Source of the DNA: Polyangiaceae bacterium
Lineage (GTDB): Bacteria; Myxococcota_A; Polyangia; Polyangiales; Polyangiaceae
Reading direction: 5' to 3'
DNA: 64,000 bases
Assembly (NCBI GenBank): GCA_020848455.1
Contig: JADLAB010000163.1
Coordinates: forward strand, 1-64,000
Below, in pieces: positions 31,044 through 40,350 of the stretch. The notes beneath the pieces were generated by a model. The model saw only the letters and a list, made by a program, of their open reading frames with translations. It was not told where the DNA came from and made no database searches. Within the stretch, counting starts at the first letter, position 1. Every line of letters starts with the position of its first letter. The position numbers and the translations under genes are program-made.

Positions 31044-33925
31044 CGCAGCAGGCCCTCCGCGTAGCGGCGCAGGGCGTCGCGCAGACCCGGTGACACCGGG
31101 CCGCTCAGCCCGTCGAGCACGCGCTTGCGGAACGCGTCGGCGTCCTCGCTCTTGCCCTTGCCGGGGACCGGCACGTGGCCACCGACAGGGCCGTCGTCGG
31201 CGTCCTCGGCGCCGTCCTTGGGGTGCTCGCCGCCGTCGCGGTCGTCGGGCATCATGCTCTCGAGCATGCGCTGGGCCTCGCGCTGGCGCTCCGTTCCCTC
31301 GGCGCCGCGGCCCTGCTCGAGCTCCTCGGCGGCCTGGTCCATCGTCGCCCCGGCCTCCTCGAGCTTGCGCAGCAGCGCCTCGGGCAGGGCGGCCTCGCCC
31401 CCGGCGCTCTTGTCGCGCAGCTCACGCGCCTTGTCGGCGAGGGCGCGCTCGCGCTTGGCGGCGTGGCCGAGCTCGTCCTTGGCCGCCTCGGACGCGCGGC
31501 GCTGTGCCTCGGAGAGATCGCGCTTCGTGTCCTCGACGTGGCGCTCGACCTCGCTCTGGCTCGCGCCGGCGCGCGCGCCGAGCTCGCGATCCGAGCCGGC
31601 CGCGTCCTCGCGGGCCGCCTTCTCGGCCGCCCCGAGCGCCCGGACCGCCTCGTCGCCGCGCCGGATGGCCTCGGACAGATCGCCGCGCTCGAGGGCCTCG
31701 GCCATCGCCTCGGCGTGGGCGCGCCCCTCGCCGCCCTTCTGGCGGGCCGCCTCGGAGGGTGCGCTCACGGGCGAGCCCGAGGTGTCGGGCATCTGCTCGA
31801 CGGCGCGCCGCACGGCCTCGGCGCGCTCCTTCAGCTTCTCCTTCATCGCCTGGCGCAGCTCCGGCGTCATGGCCTGCTCGAGCGCCCGGGCGACCTCCTC
31901 CATCTGCTCGGCGTGCTCCTGCCGGAGCTGCTCGAGCATCTCCGCGATCTTCGCGGCCTCGGCCGCGGCCTCGGAGCCCTGACCCTCGCCGGGCTGCGGC
32001 ACGCCCATGCCGCCGGACTCGGTGCCGCCGCGGCCCCCCGACGAGCCGAACGACGGGAAGGGCTGGCGCAAGCGGGCGGCGAGATCCTCGGCGGCGAGCT
32101 TCGCGTGGTAGCGGTCGCGCGGCTCCCAGGCGCGGCGGATGCGGCGCAGGCCGTTCTGCACGATCTCCCCGAGGTCGAGGCCGAGCCACCCGAGGCGCAG
32201 GAGCTGCTCGCCGCCGTCGGAGAGCACCGTGAGCGCGGCCAGGAGCCGCTGCTCGCCCCGCTCGCGGCGCGTGGGCTCCTCGCTCGCCGCGATGGCGTTC
32301 GCGGCGTCGGTCGCGACGTCGGCGAGCTTGCGCGCCGAGGCCTGCGTGTCGCTCACGCCGAGCGCCCCGAGGGCGGAGTCGAGCGCGAGCACGGCTCGCT
32401 CGCTCACGTCGAGGAGCTTGTCGTGGCCGATGGGCACGTGCTCGTCGCGCTCGGCGCCGAGGGCGCGCGAGAGGCGCTCGAGGTGCCCGCGCGTGAGCGC
32501 CGCGAGCGCCGAGGGGACGGTCAGGCCGCCGAAGGTCTTGTCGAGCATGGCGCTGAGCGCGTCGCCCGCGGTCGCGAGCAGGGCGGTCTCGCGCGCGAGG
32601 TGGCCCGGCAGGCCCGGACCGTCCGGCGGCCCGAGCGCCATGCTGCCGGCGAGCATGTCGGTGAGGGCGTCGCGACCGGCGCGCACGGCGGCGTAGCGCA
32701 GCGCCTCGCGCTCGCCGATCTTCGCCGGGACGATCATGATGGCGGCCGAGCGCCCCCACGTGGGGCCCCGCACCGGATCGTCGTCGCGCGCCTCGACCGT
32801 GAGCTCGACCGGGAGGTAGGTGCGCTTGAAGAACGGGTCGCTCGAGAGCAGGTCGATGCCACCGCGGTCGACACGGCTGCCGCCCTGCGGCTTCGAGAGC
32901 GGGCGGCGCTCCTCGCGGCTGCCGGCGCGGAGCACGAGATCGACCGCGCCGAGGCCGTGATCGTCGCTCGCCTCGTAGTGCACGGAGATGCGCGGCTCGT
33001 CGAGCAGGCGCGCCGTCCGCGGTGCCCCCTCGAGGCGCACGGTGGGCGCCATGTCGGGCAGCGCGTGCACGACCGTCCGGCCGGGCTCGAAGATGCGCAC
33101 GGCGCCGAAGGTCGCCGCGACCCGGAGCTCGACGTCGCCGGCGATGGTGAAGTGTGCGACCACGGCGCCCGAGCCGTCGTCCTCGAAGCGGACCTCGCGC
33201 GAGCCGTCGGTGAGCACGAGCGCCCGGTCCGGCCGCCGCGGCACGCCGCGCAGCGTGAGCTCGGTGCCGTCCGGCACGGCGACGGCGCCGTAGGCGTCGA
33301 CCGAGCGGCGCGCCTGATGCAGGTACGCGGGCGGTGCGAGCTCGACCTCCGCGCGCTCGAGCCAGGCGAGCGGCACGGGCGCGACGTCGCCGCGCGCCGC
33401 GAGCACGTCGAGCCCCTCGAGCAGGCGCAGCGGGTCGCTCGCGACGAGCACGACGCACCCGGTGGCGACCCCGAGCGCCACCGCGCTCCAGCGCCAGGCG
33501 CGGCGATTGGCGCGCGCCGCGATGCGGGCGACCGGCGCCCGACCGAGCAACCGGTCGAGGTGCAGGGCGGCGAGCTCGGCCGAGCCGCGCCGCGGCTCGA
33601 GCAGGGTCGTGTCCGCGAGGCGTCGGGCGCGCAGGGCCGCGGCCCCGAGCGCCGGGTCCACCGCCCCGAGGCTCGTGCGCAGGACGTGCTCGGCGTCGCG
33701 GGAGCGCCGGCGCTGCCAGCCGAGCCGCGCCACGACGAGGCCGAGCGCCGCGAAGAGGAGCGCCGCGGCCGCGAGGCGCGCGGGCAGGCTCCCGAGGCGC
33801 GCGAGGCAGACGGCGCCGAGCGCGAGCCCGAGCGCCACCGCCACGACGGCGCGGAGCGCGCTCGGCGCGATGAGGTCGTGCCACGCCTGGCGCAGCCGCT
33901 CGATCGCGCCGTCACTCCTGCCCAT
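31040..33925 (-). CDS. DUF4175-family membrane protein with long coiled-coil region
   Basis: The 961-aa protein starts MGRSDGAIERLRQAWHDL. It has two hydrophobic segments near residues 25-65 (AVVAVALGLALGAVCL, LAAAALLFAALGLVVA) and one near 145-165 (WSAVALGVATGCVVLVAS). A beta-rich periplasmic part holds DMAPTVRLEGAP and SVHYEASDDHGLGAVDLVL, the marks of DUF4175 proteins. The last 350 residues are Glu/Ala/Lys/Arg-rich helices (EMLEQLRQEHAEQMEEVARALEQAM), likely coiled coil. Such genes usually accompany MoxR, DUF58 and BatA-type genes; here those partners are on the opposite strand about 3 kb away and no MoxR gene is seen. Confidence 0.82.
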   Translation of the reverse strand: MGRSDGAIERLRQAWHDLIAPSALRAVVAVALGLALGAVCLARLGSLPARLAAAALLFAALGLVVARLGWQRRRSRDAEHVLRTSLGAVDPALGAAALRARRLADTTLLEPRRGSAELAALHLDRLLGRAPVARIAARANRRAWRWSAVALGVATGCVVLVASDPLRLLEGLDVLAARGDVAPVPLAWLERAEVELAPPAYLHQARRSVDAYGAVAVPDGTELTLRGVPRRPDRALVLTDGSREVRFEDDGSGAVVAHFTIAGDVELRVAATFGAVRIFEPGRTVVHALPDMAPTVRLEGAPRTARLLDEPRISVHYEASDDHGLGAVDLVLRAGSREERRPLSKPQGGSRVDRGGIDLLSSDPFFKRTYLPVELTVEARDDDPVRGPTWGRSAAIMIVPAKIGEREALRYAAVRAGRDALTDMLAGSMALGPPDGPGLPGHLARETALLATAGDALSAMLDKTFGGLTVPSALAALTRGHLERLSRALGAERDEHVPIGHDKLLDVSERAVLALDSALGALGVSDTQASARKLADVATDAANAIAASEEPTRRERGEQRLLAALTVLSDGGEQLLRLGWLGLDLGEIVQNGLRRIRRAWEPRDRYHAKLAAEDLAARLRQPFPSFGSSGGRGGTESGGMGVPQPGEGQGSEAAAEAAKIAEMLEQLRQEHAEQMEEVARALEQAMTPELRQAMKEKLKERAEAVRRAVEQMPDTSGSPVSAPSEAARQKGGEGRAHAEAMAEALERGDLSEAIRRGDEAVRALGAAEKAAREDAAGSDRELGARAGASQSEVERHVEDTKRDLSEAQRRASEAAKDELGHAAKRERALADKARELRDKSAGGEAALPEALLRKLEEAGATMDQAAEELEQGRGAEGTERQREAQRMLESMMPDDRDGGEHPKDGAEDADDGPVGGHVPVPGKGKSEDADAFRKRVLDGLSGPVSPGLRDALRRYAEGLLR

Positions 33926-34060
33926 CGGGCTAAGCGTAGTCGCCGCCGAGCGTGGCGCCAACGGGAGCAGCGGCGCGGCGGGTCCGCCCTCGGGTGGGTG
34001 GCGCGCGCGAGCTCCGGCCCCGGTGCGGCGTGCGGCGTGCGTGCGCCCGCCCGCGATGGC

Positions 34061-35191
34061 ATGCTCGGCCGCGTGAAGCGTCCCGGTGCATGGTCGTGGC
34101 TCGTGCTCGGGCTCGGAGCGCTCGGCTGCGCGTCGAGCTGTCCCGACGCGGCAACCCCGGCCGAGGCCGCGGCCTGCGGCTGCGAGCGTGCGGCCGCCGC
34201 GCGCGCGCCGGTGGCGGCGCCGAGCGCGAGCGCACCGAGCGCGCCGCTCGCGTCGAGCGCGGCGCCACTCGCGGCGGAGCCGACCGCCGTGGCGAGTGCG
34301 AGCGGGCCTGCGCCCGCGCCGGCGCCCGAGGCCGTCCCGACCGTGAAGCTCCGCGCCTTTCGCCGCGAGCTCGCCGAGCCGGTGCGCTCGCTCGCCATCG
34401 GCAAGCCGCGCATCGCGGCCTACGGCGCGCGCGTGTGGCTGCGGGAGGGCGGCGCGTTCAAGGAGGTTCCGCTCCCGGCGTCGTTCCGGGCGGCCGCGGA
34501 CGAGCGCGAGGACGCGCGCATCTTCTTCGGTCGCGACGACCGGCCGCGGATCATGGGCGAGCGCACGGGCCCGGGCGGGGGCCGGCCCGTGTACCTGCGC
34601 TTCAAGGACGCGTGGACCCGCGAGAAGAAGGAGCTCGCGCGCCTCGCGGGCGAGCCCCAGGCGCCGCTCTACGGCGTGCTCGGCCACGAGGATCCCGAGG
34701 TCGTGTGCAAGGTCTCGGACCTCTGCATCGTGAAGCGCCGCACCGGCTGGACGAGCTTCCCGGCCGAGGCTGCGCCGCTCCGGATCGAGCTGTCGGGTGG
34801 AGCCGTCTGGGCCGTCGCCCCCGGACGGCTCCTGCGGCTCGGCGAGGCCGGCTTCGCGCCCGTCGCGGCGAGCTGCCCGTACGGCGCCCCGGGGGGCGTG
34901 GCGGCCACCCCCGACGGCACGGTCTGGGTGAGCGAGCCCGGCAAGGACCTCGTCCACCGCTTCGCGGGCGGCAGCTGGCAGAGCGGCCCGAGCCCGATCG
35001 CCGGGCCGCGTGGCCTCTACGCGGCCGGCCCGGGCGACGTCTGGCTCGTCGGGGACGGCGGGGTCGCCCACCACGACGGTGCGGGCTGGGCGCGCATCGA
35101 GGGGCCGACGGGCCCGCTCGCCGAGGTGCGCGCTTCGGGCGCCGAGCTGTGGCTCGCCGGCGAGAGCGGCGTGTGGCGCGCCGGGCCCTGA
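34061..35191 (+). CDS. Lipoprotein with a beta-propeller-like C-terminal half
   Basis: The ATG at 34061 gives 376 aa; GTG at 34073 is possible. The signal (WSWLVLGLGALGCASSC) ends in a lipobox, and an Ala/Ser/Pro linker of about 70 residues follows. The folded part (residues 90-376) has repeated short blades such as GVAATPDGTVWVSEPGKDLVHRF, GLYAAGPGDVWLVGDGG and RASGAELWLAGESGVW, resembling Vgb/NHL or PQQ-like propellers. No catalytic motif is visible. It probably sits at the outer membrane. The gene converges with the exported-protein gene across the heptad-repeat hairpin. Confidence 0.75.
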   Translation: MLGRVKRPGAWSWLVLGLGALGCASSCPDAATPAEAAACGCERAAAARAPVAAPSASAPSAPLASSAAPLAAEPTAVASASGPAPAPAPEAVPTVKLRAFRRELAEPVRSLAIGKPRIAAYGARVWLREGGAFKEVPLPASFRAAADEREDARIFFGRDDRPRIMGERTGPGGGRPVYLRFKDAWTREKKELARLAGEPQAPLYGVLGHEDPEVVCKVSDLCIVKRRTGWTSFPAEAAPLRIELSGGAVWAVAPGRLLRLGEAGFAPVAASCPYGAPGGVAATPDGTVWVSEPGKDLVHRFAGGSWQSGPSPIAGPRGLYAAGPGDVWLVGDGGVAHHDGAGWARIEGPTGPLAEVRASGAELWLAGESGVWRAGP

Positions 35192-35194
35192 GGA

Positions 35195-35279
35195 AGTTAT
35201 CAGTTATCAGTTATCAGAACGCGGAAGCAGAGGCGTCCTCTGCCCGAGCTCTGGGGCTGACAACTGACAACTGACAACT
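35195..35279. terminator. Heptad-repeat hairpin between convergent genes
   Basis: Left arm 35195-35217 is three tandem AGTTATC heptads plus AG; right arm 35257-35279 is CTG then ACAACTG-type heptads ending ACAACT. The arms are inverse with one regular change per heptad. A minus-strand transcript can pair all 23 positions, with three G-U wobbles. The loop holds a second perfect stem, GCAGAGG-CGT-CCTCTGC (35227-35243). The arms are strikingly AT-rich in this genome. Confidence 0.75.
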
Positions 35280-35286
35280 CTCTCCG

Positions 35287-36666
35287 TCACTTCTCGTCGT
35301 GCTCGTAGAGCGTGACGAGGTAGGCGGCGCCCGGCTCCACGGGGTCGTCGGGGTCGAGCGGTGCGGAGCGGTCGTCGCTGCCGACGTGGACGCCGACGAC
35401 GAGGATGCCGGCGGCGCCCTGGAAGTCCGCCATCGACAGGTGCACGCCGTCGGCGCCGTAGACTCCGGGCGCGTCGAGGCGCCCGAGCTCGCGCCCCTCG
35501 GCGTCGACGCGTACCAGCGTCCAGCGGAAGACGCGCCCCTCGTCCCACGTGAAGAAGGCCTGCAGGTGGTGCTCGGCCGCCTGCGAGACGTCGAGCCACA
35601 GGTAGGAGGAGCCGCTCGCGCGCAGGTGGTCGCGCGGGCCGAGGCGGCGCGGGAGCGTGGCGAAGGGCACGACCCAGTCGAAGCGCACGCGCGCGAAATC
35701 GCCGAAGCGCTCCGTGTCGTCGAGGTGCACGCCGTCCGAGCGGCTGCCCTCGAAGGCACGCGCGACGGCAAAGTCGAGCAGGGCGCCGTCGAAGGTCTTG
35801 CCGCGCACCGCGAGCGACGCCCGGAGCGCGTCGAACAGATCCGGCTCGTCGCGGTAGCGCGTCGCGCCGCTCGGCGCGCGCTGCGCCGCGGTCGCCATGA
35901 GCGCCGTCGGGACCCCGACCGGATCGCCGCGCCCGAACGCGTCGGCAAGGTAGGAAAGGAACGCCGGATCGGGCTCGGGCCCGAAGATCCCCGCGTCCGG
36001 TGCGGCGGCGCGCGCGGCCACCGCGGCGATCTCGCTGCCGGTGCACGGCTCGACGAGGGCGGCGAACAGCCCCCCGTACATGTCGGCGACGACGTCACTC
36101 TGCGCCGCGTCGAGGCCGACTGCCACCGCGGCGCCCACGGCACGGGTCACCTCGTGCTCGAAGCGGCAGCTCGCGTCCGGGGTCGGCGCGATCGCGAACG
36201 GGGCCGCGACGTCGGTCGCGGCGCACGGATCGGCCGGCCCGAGGCGCGCGCTGCCGCGCGGTGCGGCGGCGTCGAGGTAGAGGTCGAAGCTCCCCGCCGG
36301 CCCGACCTCGCCGGCGGCGCCGTCGCCGGGCGGCAGCGGCAGCCCGAGCAGCTCCGCGGCCGCGAGCGCGCGCTCGAGCGCCCGCGTCGCGCGCTCGGCG
36401 TCGACGCGTGTCCGTGCGTCGCCGACGAGGTGCACGCATCCGCCCCGCTCGGTCGAGCAGCGCAACGGGACGGCGGCGGGGCGGGGGTCTCCCGCGCGGG
36501 CTCGACCCGTGTCGGCGGCGCGCCCGAGCGGCTGTGCCCCGGCACGCGCCCCGAGCCCGAGCACGGCGAGCGCGACGAGCGCCCCGAGCGCGCGGGCCCG
36601 GATGGCGTGGCTGGCGTGGCGTGCGCGCGTGGCCGTGGCTCGGCGAGGCACGCCGCACCGTACCAT
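35287..36666 (-). CDS. Exported protein of unknown function
   Basis: The start at 36666 (MVRCGVPRR) gives 459 aa with a twin-basic region and a signal ALVALAVLGLGARAGAQPLG; an upstream start at 36759 would overlap the divergent gene. The mature protein contains FEHEVTRAVGAAVAVGLDA, VVADMYGGLFAALVEPC (helix with Cys), RSDGVHLDDTERFGDFARV and a C-terminal beta domain DHLRASGSSYLWLDVSQ, FFTWDEGRVFRWTLVRVD. The first half is spaced like a metallopeptidase-like fold, but I see no intact HExxH. I do not recognise a family. The divergent neighbour begins about 90 bp upstream. Confidence 0.75.
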   Translation of the reverse strand: MVRCGVPRRATATRARHASHAIRARALGALVALAVLGLGARAGAQPLGRAADTGRARAGDPRPAAVPLRCSTERGGCVHLVGDARTRVDAERATRALERALAAAELLGLPLPPGDGAAGEVGPAGSFDLYLDAAAPRGSARLGPADPCAATDVAAPFAIAPTPDASCRFEHEVTRAVGAAVAVGLDAAQSDVVADMYGGLFAALVEPCTGSEIAAVAARAAAPDAGIFGPEPDPAFLSYLADAFGRGDPVGVPTALMATAAQRAPSGATRYRDEPDLFDALRASLAVRGKTFDGALLDFAVARAFEGSRSDGVHLDDTERFGDFARVRFDWVVPFATLPRRLGPRDHLRASGSSYLWLDVSQAAEHHLQAFFTWDEGRVFRWTLVRVDAEGRELGRLDAPGVYGADGVHLSMADFQGAAGILVVGVHVGSDDRSAPLDPDDPVEPGAAYLVTLYEHDEK

Positions 36667-36757
36667 CGGCGCCGCGGGTCGGCACGGTGCGCCAGGTCGG
36701 CGCTGCGACCCCATCGGAATTAGCTTCGGGCGCCTCATGTGGTAGTGAGTGGGTGTC

Positions 36758-37336
36758 ATGGCCTACGATCCGACCGAAGCGGTGACCTTCGACCTGCAAT
36801 ACGGCCACGTTCACCTCGACGGCGCTCCCACGCGCGTGATGGTGCCGAGCGACGCCCTCGTCGCCCTGTGCCGTGCGGCCCCGCCTGCTGCCGCCGCCGC
36901 CTTCGGCGACGCGATGGGTCACGCCATGGGCAAGCGGGCGGCCGGCCGCATCGCCGGCGACGGCAAGGACCGGCTCGCGGCCGCGCGCGGCGCGACGCTC
37001 GAGACCGTCGTGACGGAGCTCGCGGCCGAGTTCGCCCTGGTCGGCATCGGCGCGCTCGGCATCGAGCGCTGGGGCAAGGTCCTCGTGCTCATCCACGACC
37101 AGTCCCCGCTCGGCGAGGACGGCGACGGGCTCATCGCGGAGATCCTGCAGTCCGCCTTCTCCACCATCGGCGGCAAGGCGGCGCGCATCGTGCGGCTGCA
37201 GCGCGTCGGCGTGCGCGCCCGGCTCGCCGTCCTGAACGCCGCCACCGCGGACGAGGCCCGCGCCCGCCTCGGTCGCGGCGAGAGCTGGGGCTCCGTGCTC
37301 GCCGACCTGCATCGCAACGAGCCGCTCCCGGCGTGA
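36758..37336 (+). CDS. V4R-like small protein leading the DUF58/BatA operon
   Basis: With the ATG at 36758 the protein has 192 aa; GTG 36749 is an alternative. It contains LGIERWGKVLVLIHDQSP, LIAEILQSAFSTIGGKAARIV and a typical tail ADEARARLGRGESWGSVLADLH. The spacing of a Gly-rich core, a central beta strand and the GG turn recalls V4R (4-vinyl reductase) small-molecule-binding domains, but the resemblance is weak and the usual Cys residues are absent. It overlaps the DUF58 gene by 4 bp, so it acts with or is co-expressed with that operon. Confidence 0.65.
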   Translation: MAYDPTEAVTFDLQYGHVHLDGAPTRVMVPSDALVALCRAAPPAAAAAFGDAMGHAMGKRAAGRIAGDGKDRLAAARGATLETVVTELAAEFALVGIGALGIERWGKVLVLIHDQSPLGEDGDGLIAEILQSAFSTIGGKAARIVRLQRVGVRARLAVLNAATADEARARLGRGESWGSVLADLHRNEPLPA

Positions 37337-38307
37337 GCGGGCCGTCCCGACGCGGCGACACGGCCGCGGCGCCGGCCGTCGCCGGCGCAGGGCGGCGCGG
37401 GCCGGCGGCCCTCGGACCGCTCGACTGGGGGGCGATCGCGAACCTGCGCCTCCAGGCGCGCGTGGTGGCCGAGGGGCTCTACGCGGGCGGACACCGCAGC
37501 CTGCGCCGCGGTTCGGGCGTGGAGTTCGGCGGCCATCGCGCCTACGTGCCCGGCGACGACCTGCGCTTCCTCGACCGGCGGAGCCTCCTCAAGCACGACC
37601 GGCTCGTCGTGCGCGAGTTCGAGACGGACACCGAGCGCGCCCTGTGGTTGTGCCTCGACGCGACGGCCTCGATGGGCTTTCGCGGCGCGCGCGCCCCGGC
37701 CGCGAAGCTCGCGTTCGCCGCGCTCGTGGCCGCGGCCCTGGCGCGCGTGGCCGTGGCGGGCACCGACCCCGTCGGGCTCGTGTGGCTCGGCGGCGCGCGC
37801 CCCCGCGACCTGCCCGCGGGCGCCGGCGGCCCGGCCTTCGAGCGCATCGTCGACAGCCTGTCGGCGGCGGGCGCGGCGGGCGATCTCGAGGCCGACCGCG
37901 ACGCGCTGCGCCGGACGCTCGTCGTGCTCGGCCGGCGCGCGCGCCGGGGTTCCGTCGTCGTGCTGCTGAGCGATCTGCTCGATCTGCCCGAGGGCGCCGA
38001 GCGCCTCGTCGGCGCGCTCGGCACCGGCGGTCGCGTGCTCGTCGCGGTACAGGTGCTCGACCCGTCGGAGCGCGACCTCGACTTCGTCGGCAAGGTGCGC
38101 CTGCGGGCCCTCGAGGGGCCGCGGTCGGTCGAGACCGACGTGGACGCCGTGCGGCGCGAGTACCAGGCGCGCCTCGAGGCGCACACGGAGGCCTGGTCCC
38201 GCGCGCTCTCGCGCGAGGGCGGGCGCCTGGTGCGCGCCGTGACGACCGACCGCGCCGTGATCGTCGTGCGGCAGGTGCTCCAGGTCGTGGCGGAGGCGCG
38301 CCGGTGA
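37333..38307 (+). CDS. DUF58 domain protein
   Basis: The GTG at 37333 overlaps the previous stop and gives 324 aa. GLYAGGHRSLRRGSGVEFGGHRAYVPGDDLRFLDRR is the DUF58 signature, and WLCLDATASMGF is a vWA-like strand with a partially conserved metal site. VVLLSDLLDLPEGAERLV is the second Asp-rich strand. Proteins of this family act with MoxR AAA ATPases and BatA-type vWA membrane proteins in assembly or envelope-stress functions (established association). It is coupled to the BatA-like gene by a GTGA overlap. Confidence 0.88.
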   Translation: MSGPSRRGDTAAAPAVAGAGRRGPAALGPLDWGAIANLRLQARVVAEGLYAGGHRSLRRGSGVEFGGHRAYVPGDDLRFLDRRSLLKHDRLVVREFETDTERALWLCLDATASMGFRGARAPAAKLAFAALVAAALARVAVAGTDPVGLVWLGGARPRDLPAGAGGPAFERIVDSLSAAGAAGDLEADRDALRRTLVVLGRRARRGSVVVLLSDLLDLPEGAERLVGALGTGGRVLVAVQVLDPSERDLDFVGKVRLRALEGPRSVETDVDAVRREYQARLEAHTEAWSRALSREGGRLVRAVTTDRAVIVVRQVLQVVAEARR

Positions 38308-40319
38308 GCTTCCTGTCGTGGGCGGCGCTCGCCATCGCGGCGCTCGTGATCGCGCCCGTGGCCGCGCACCTCCTGCGGCGGCGGCCGCCGCGCGAGCAGC
38401 CGTTCGCAGCCGTGGCGCTCGTGCCCGTGAGCCCCGCCGTGACGCGCCGGCGGACGGCGCTCGAGGACCGCGCGCTCTTCGGCCTCCGCACGCTCAGCGT
38501 GCTCGCGCTCGCGCTGCTCGGCGCGACGCCCTTCATCACGTGCTCGCGGCTCTCCATCGCGCGCCGCTCCGGCGCGAGCGTGGCGCTCGCCGTCGTGCTC
38601 GACGACTCGCTCAGCATGCGCGCCGCGATGCCGGACGAGCCCGGCACGAGCCGCTTCGCGCGCGCCCGGCAGGCGGCCGAGGAGCTCGTCGCGGGCCTCG
38701 AGCCGGGCGACGCCGTCGCGCTCGTGCTCGCCGGCTCGCCGCCGCGCGTGGCGCTCGCCGCCACGACCAACCTGCGGAGCGCGGCCGCGGCGCTCGCCGC
38801 GGTCGAGCCGAGCGATCGCGCGACCGATCTCGAGGGCGCGCTCCTCATGGCGCAGGAGATGCTGCGCGACCTCTCGCACATCGACAAGCGGGTGGTCTTG
38901 CTGAGCGACCGCGCCGACGGAAGACCGGACGACCGTCCGCTCGACGTCGCGGCGGGGCTCGCGCTCTGGGCGCCGCTCGAGGAGCTGGTGGGCGACGCCC
39001 TCGACTGTGCGCTGCGGCGCGCGGACCGGCTCGGCGCGCGCGTCACGGTCGAGGTGGTGTGCGGGCCCGGCAGCCCGCCCGAGCGGCGCCGCGTGGCGCT
39101 CCGCGCCGCCGGCTCGGAGGAGCCGCTCGTCACCGGGGAGGTCGCGCTCCCCGGCGGTCGTGGCGAGGTCGCGCTCGCGCTGCCGCCCGAGGCCGAGCTC
39201 GAGGGCGTGGCGCTCCGCGCCGTGCTCGAGGAGCGCGACGCCGTCGCCGAGGACGACGTCGCTCCCGTGGCCTCCGCGCCGGCCGAGCTCGGCGTCGCCA
39301 TCCTCGACGACGCCGCCGAGAGCCGCGTCGCGACCGGGGGCGCGCCGCCGGTGGAGCAGGCCTTCGCGGCGCTCGAGGCCGGCGTGCACGTCCAGCCCCT
39401 CAGCGCCGCGCCCGAGCGCGCGAGCGAGCTCGCGCCGTACGGCATCCTCGTCGCCGACGACGTCCCCGGCTTCACGCCGGAGAGCCGGCGCGAGCTGGCG
39501 GGCTGGGTCGAGCGCGGCGGGGTGCTCCTGCTCGCGCTCGGGCCGCAGGCGGCCGCCGCGCCGCTCGGCGCGGGCTTTGCCCCGATGCTGCCCGCGCTGG
39601 TGCGCTACCGCCCCACGAAGTCGAAGGGGGTCGGGCGCGACGACACCGAGCTCTTCGGGCCGCACGCGCAGTCGCTCGCCGACCTCCGCGCGGAGGCCCG
39701 GGTGGAGCTCGACCTTGGCGACACCGGAGACGGCGAGGCGCCCGAGGTGCTCGTGACCTGGGACGACGGAGCGCCGCTCCTGCTCCGCCACCGCATGGTG
39801 CGCGGCTCGGTGTTCATCCTCACGTTGCCGCTCGGCACGGCCCACAGCGACCTCGCCCTGCGCCCCGGCTTCCTCGCGCTCCTGCAGCATCTGGTCGACA
39901 CGGCGCGCTCGCTCGGCGGCGTCGGCCGCACCGAGGTCGGCGCGACGTGGAGCTTCGACGGGGTGCGCGAGCTCGTGGTGACGCAGGCCGAGGTCGTGCC
40001 CGCCGCCGCGCCGCTCGCCGTCACGGGCGAGCCACCGCGCCTGCGCGTCACGCCGCCGCGCATCGGCCGCTACCTGCTCTGGCTCGACGGGCAGCGCGCC
40101 GAGCGGCTCGCGGCCCCGGCACGCAGCGAGGCCGATCTGCGCCCGCGCAAGCTGGCGCGCGAGGCCGGGCACTCCGATCTCGGCGGCGGCGAGGCGACCA
40201 TCGACATCTCGTCCTACATCGCCCTCGGCCTGCTCGCGCTGCTCGCGGGCGAGCTCGGCCTGCGGGCGCTGTCGCAGCGCGAGCGGGCTCGCGCGCGCGC
40301 GCCGCGGGCCACGACCTGA
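38304..40319 (+). CDS. BatA-like membrane protein with a vWA domain
   Basis: The 671-aa product has an N-terminal hydrophobic region (FLSWAALAIAALVIAPVAAHLLRRR), the BatA N-terminal double-helix pattern, and a second segment near residues 60-78. The vWA domain carries a MIDAS DDSLS at residues 100-104 and VVLLSDRADG near 195. A Glu/Ala/Arg-rich beta domain follows, then a helix near the C-terminus (IALGLLALLAGELGLRAL). The domain order is that of the aerotolerance/BatA group. MoxR-like ATPase and DUF4159 partners are not in the window. Convergent with panB, 31 bp apart. Confidence 0.88.
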   Translation: MSFLSWAALAIAALVIAPVAAHLLRRRPPREQPFAAVALVPVSPAVTRRRTALEDRALFGLRTLSVLALALLGATPFITCSRLSIARRSGASVALAVVLDDSLSMRAAMPDEPGTSRFARARQAAEELVAGLEPGDAVALVLAGSPPRVALAATTNLRSAAAALAAVEPSDRATDLEGALLMAQEMLRDLSHIDKRVVLLSDRADGRPDDRPLDVAAGLALWAPLEELVGDALDCALRRADRLGARVTVEVVCGPGSPPERRRVALRAAGSEEPLVTGEVALPGGRGEVALALPPEAELEGVALRAVLEERDAVAEDDVAPVASAPAELGVAILDDAAESRVATGGAPPVEQAFAALEAGVHVQPLSAAPERASELAPYGILVADDVPGFTPESRRELAGWVERGGVLLLALGPQAAAAPLGAGFAPMLPALVRYRPTKSKGVGRDDTELFGPHAQSLADLRAEARVELDLGDTGDGEAPEVLVTWDDGAPLLLRHRMVRGSVFILTLPLGTAHSDLALRPGFLALLQHLVDTARSLGGVGRTEVGATWSFDGVRELVVTQAEVVPAAAPLAVTGEPPRLRVTPPRIGRYLLWLDGQRAERLAAPARSEADLRPRKLAREAGHSDLGGGEATIDISSYIALGLLALLAGELGLRALSQRERARARAPRATT

Positions 40320-40350
40320 GCCGCAGCTCCACGCCGCGCCCGCGCGTCGC

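Noticed and set aside
35195..35279. CRISPR-like or phage att site interpretation of the heptad arms
   Set aside because: The units are contiguous heptads with no spacers, and no integrase gene or core duplication is nearby.
38304..40319. Annotation of the vWA protein as a magnesium chelatase or flagellar component
   Set aside because: The BatA-like N-terminal membrane hairpin and DUF58 neighbour point to the BatA group instead.
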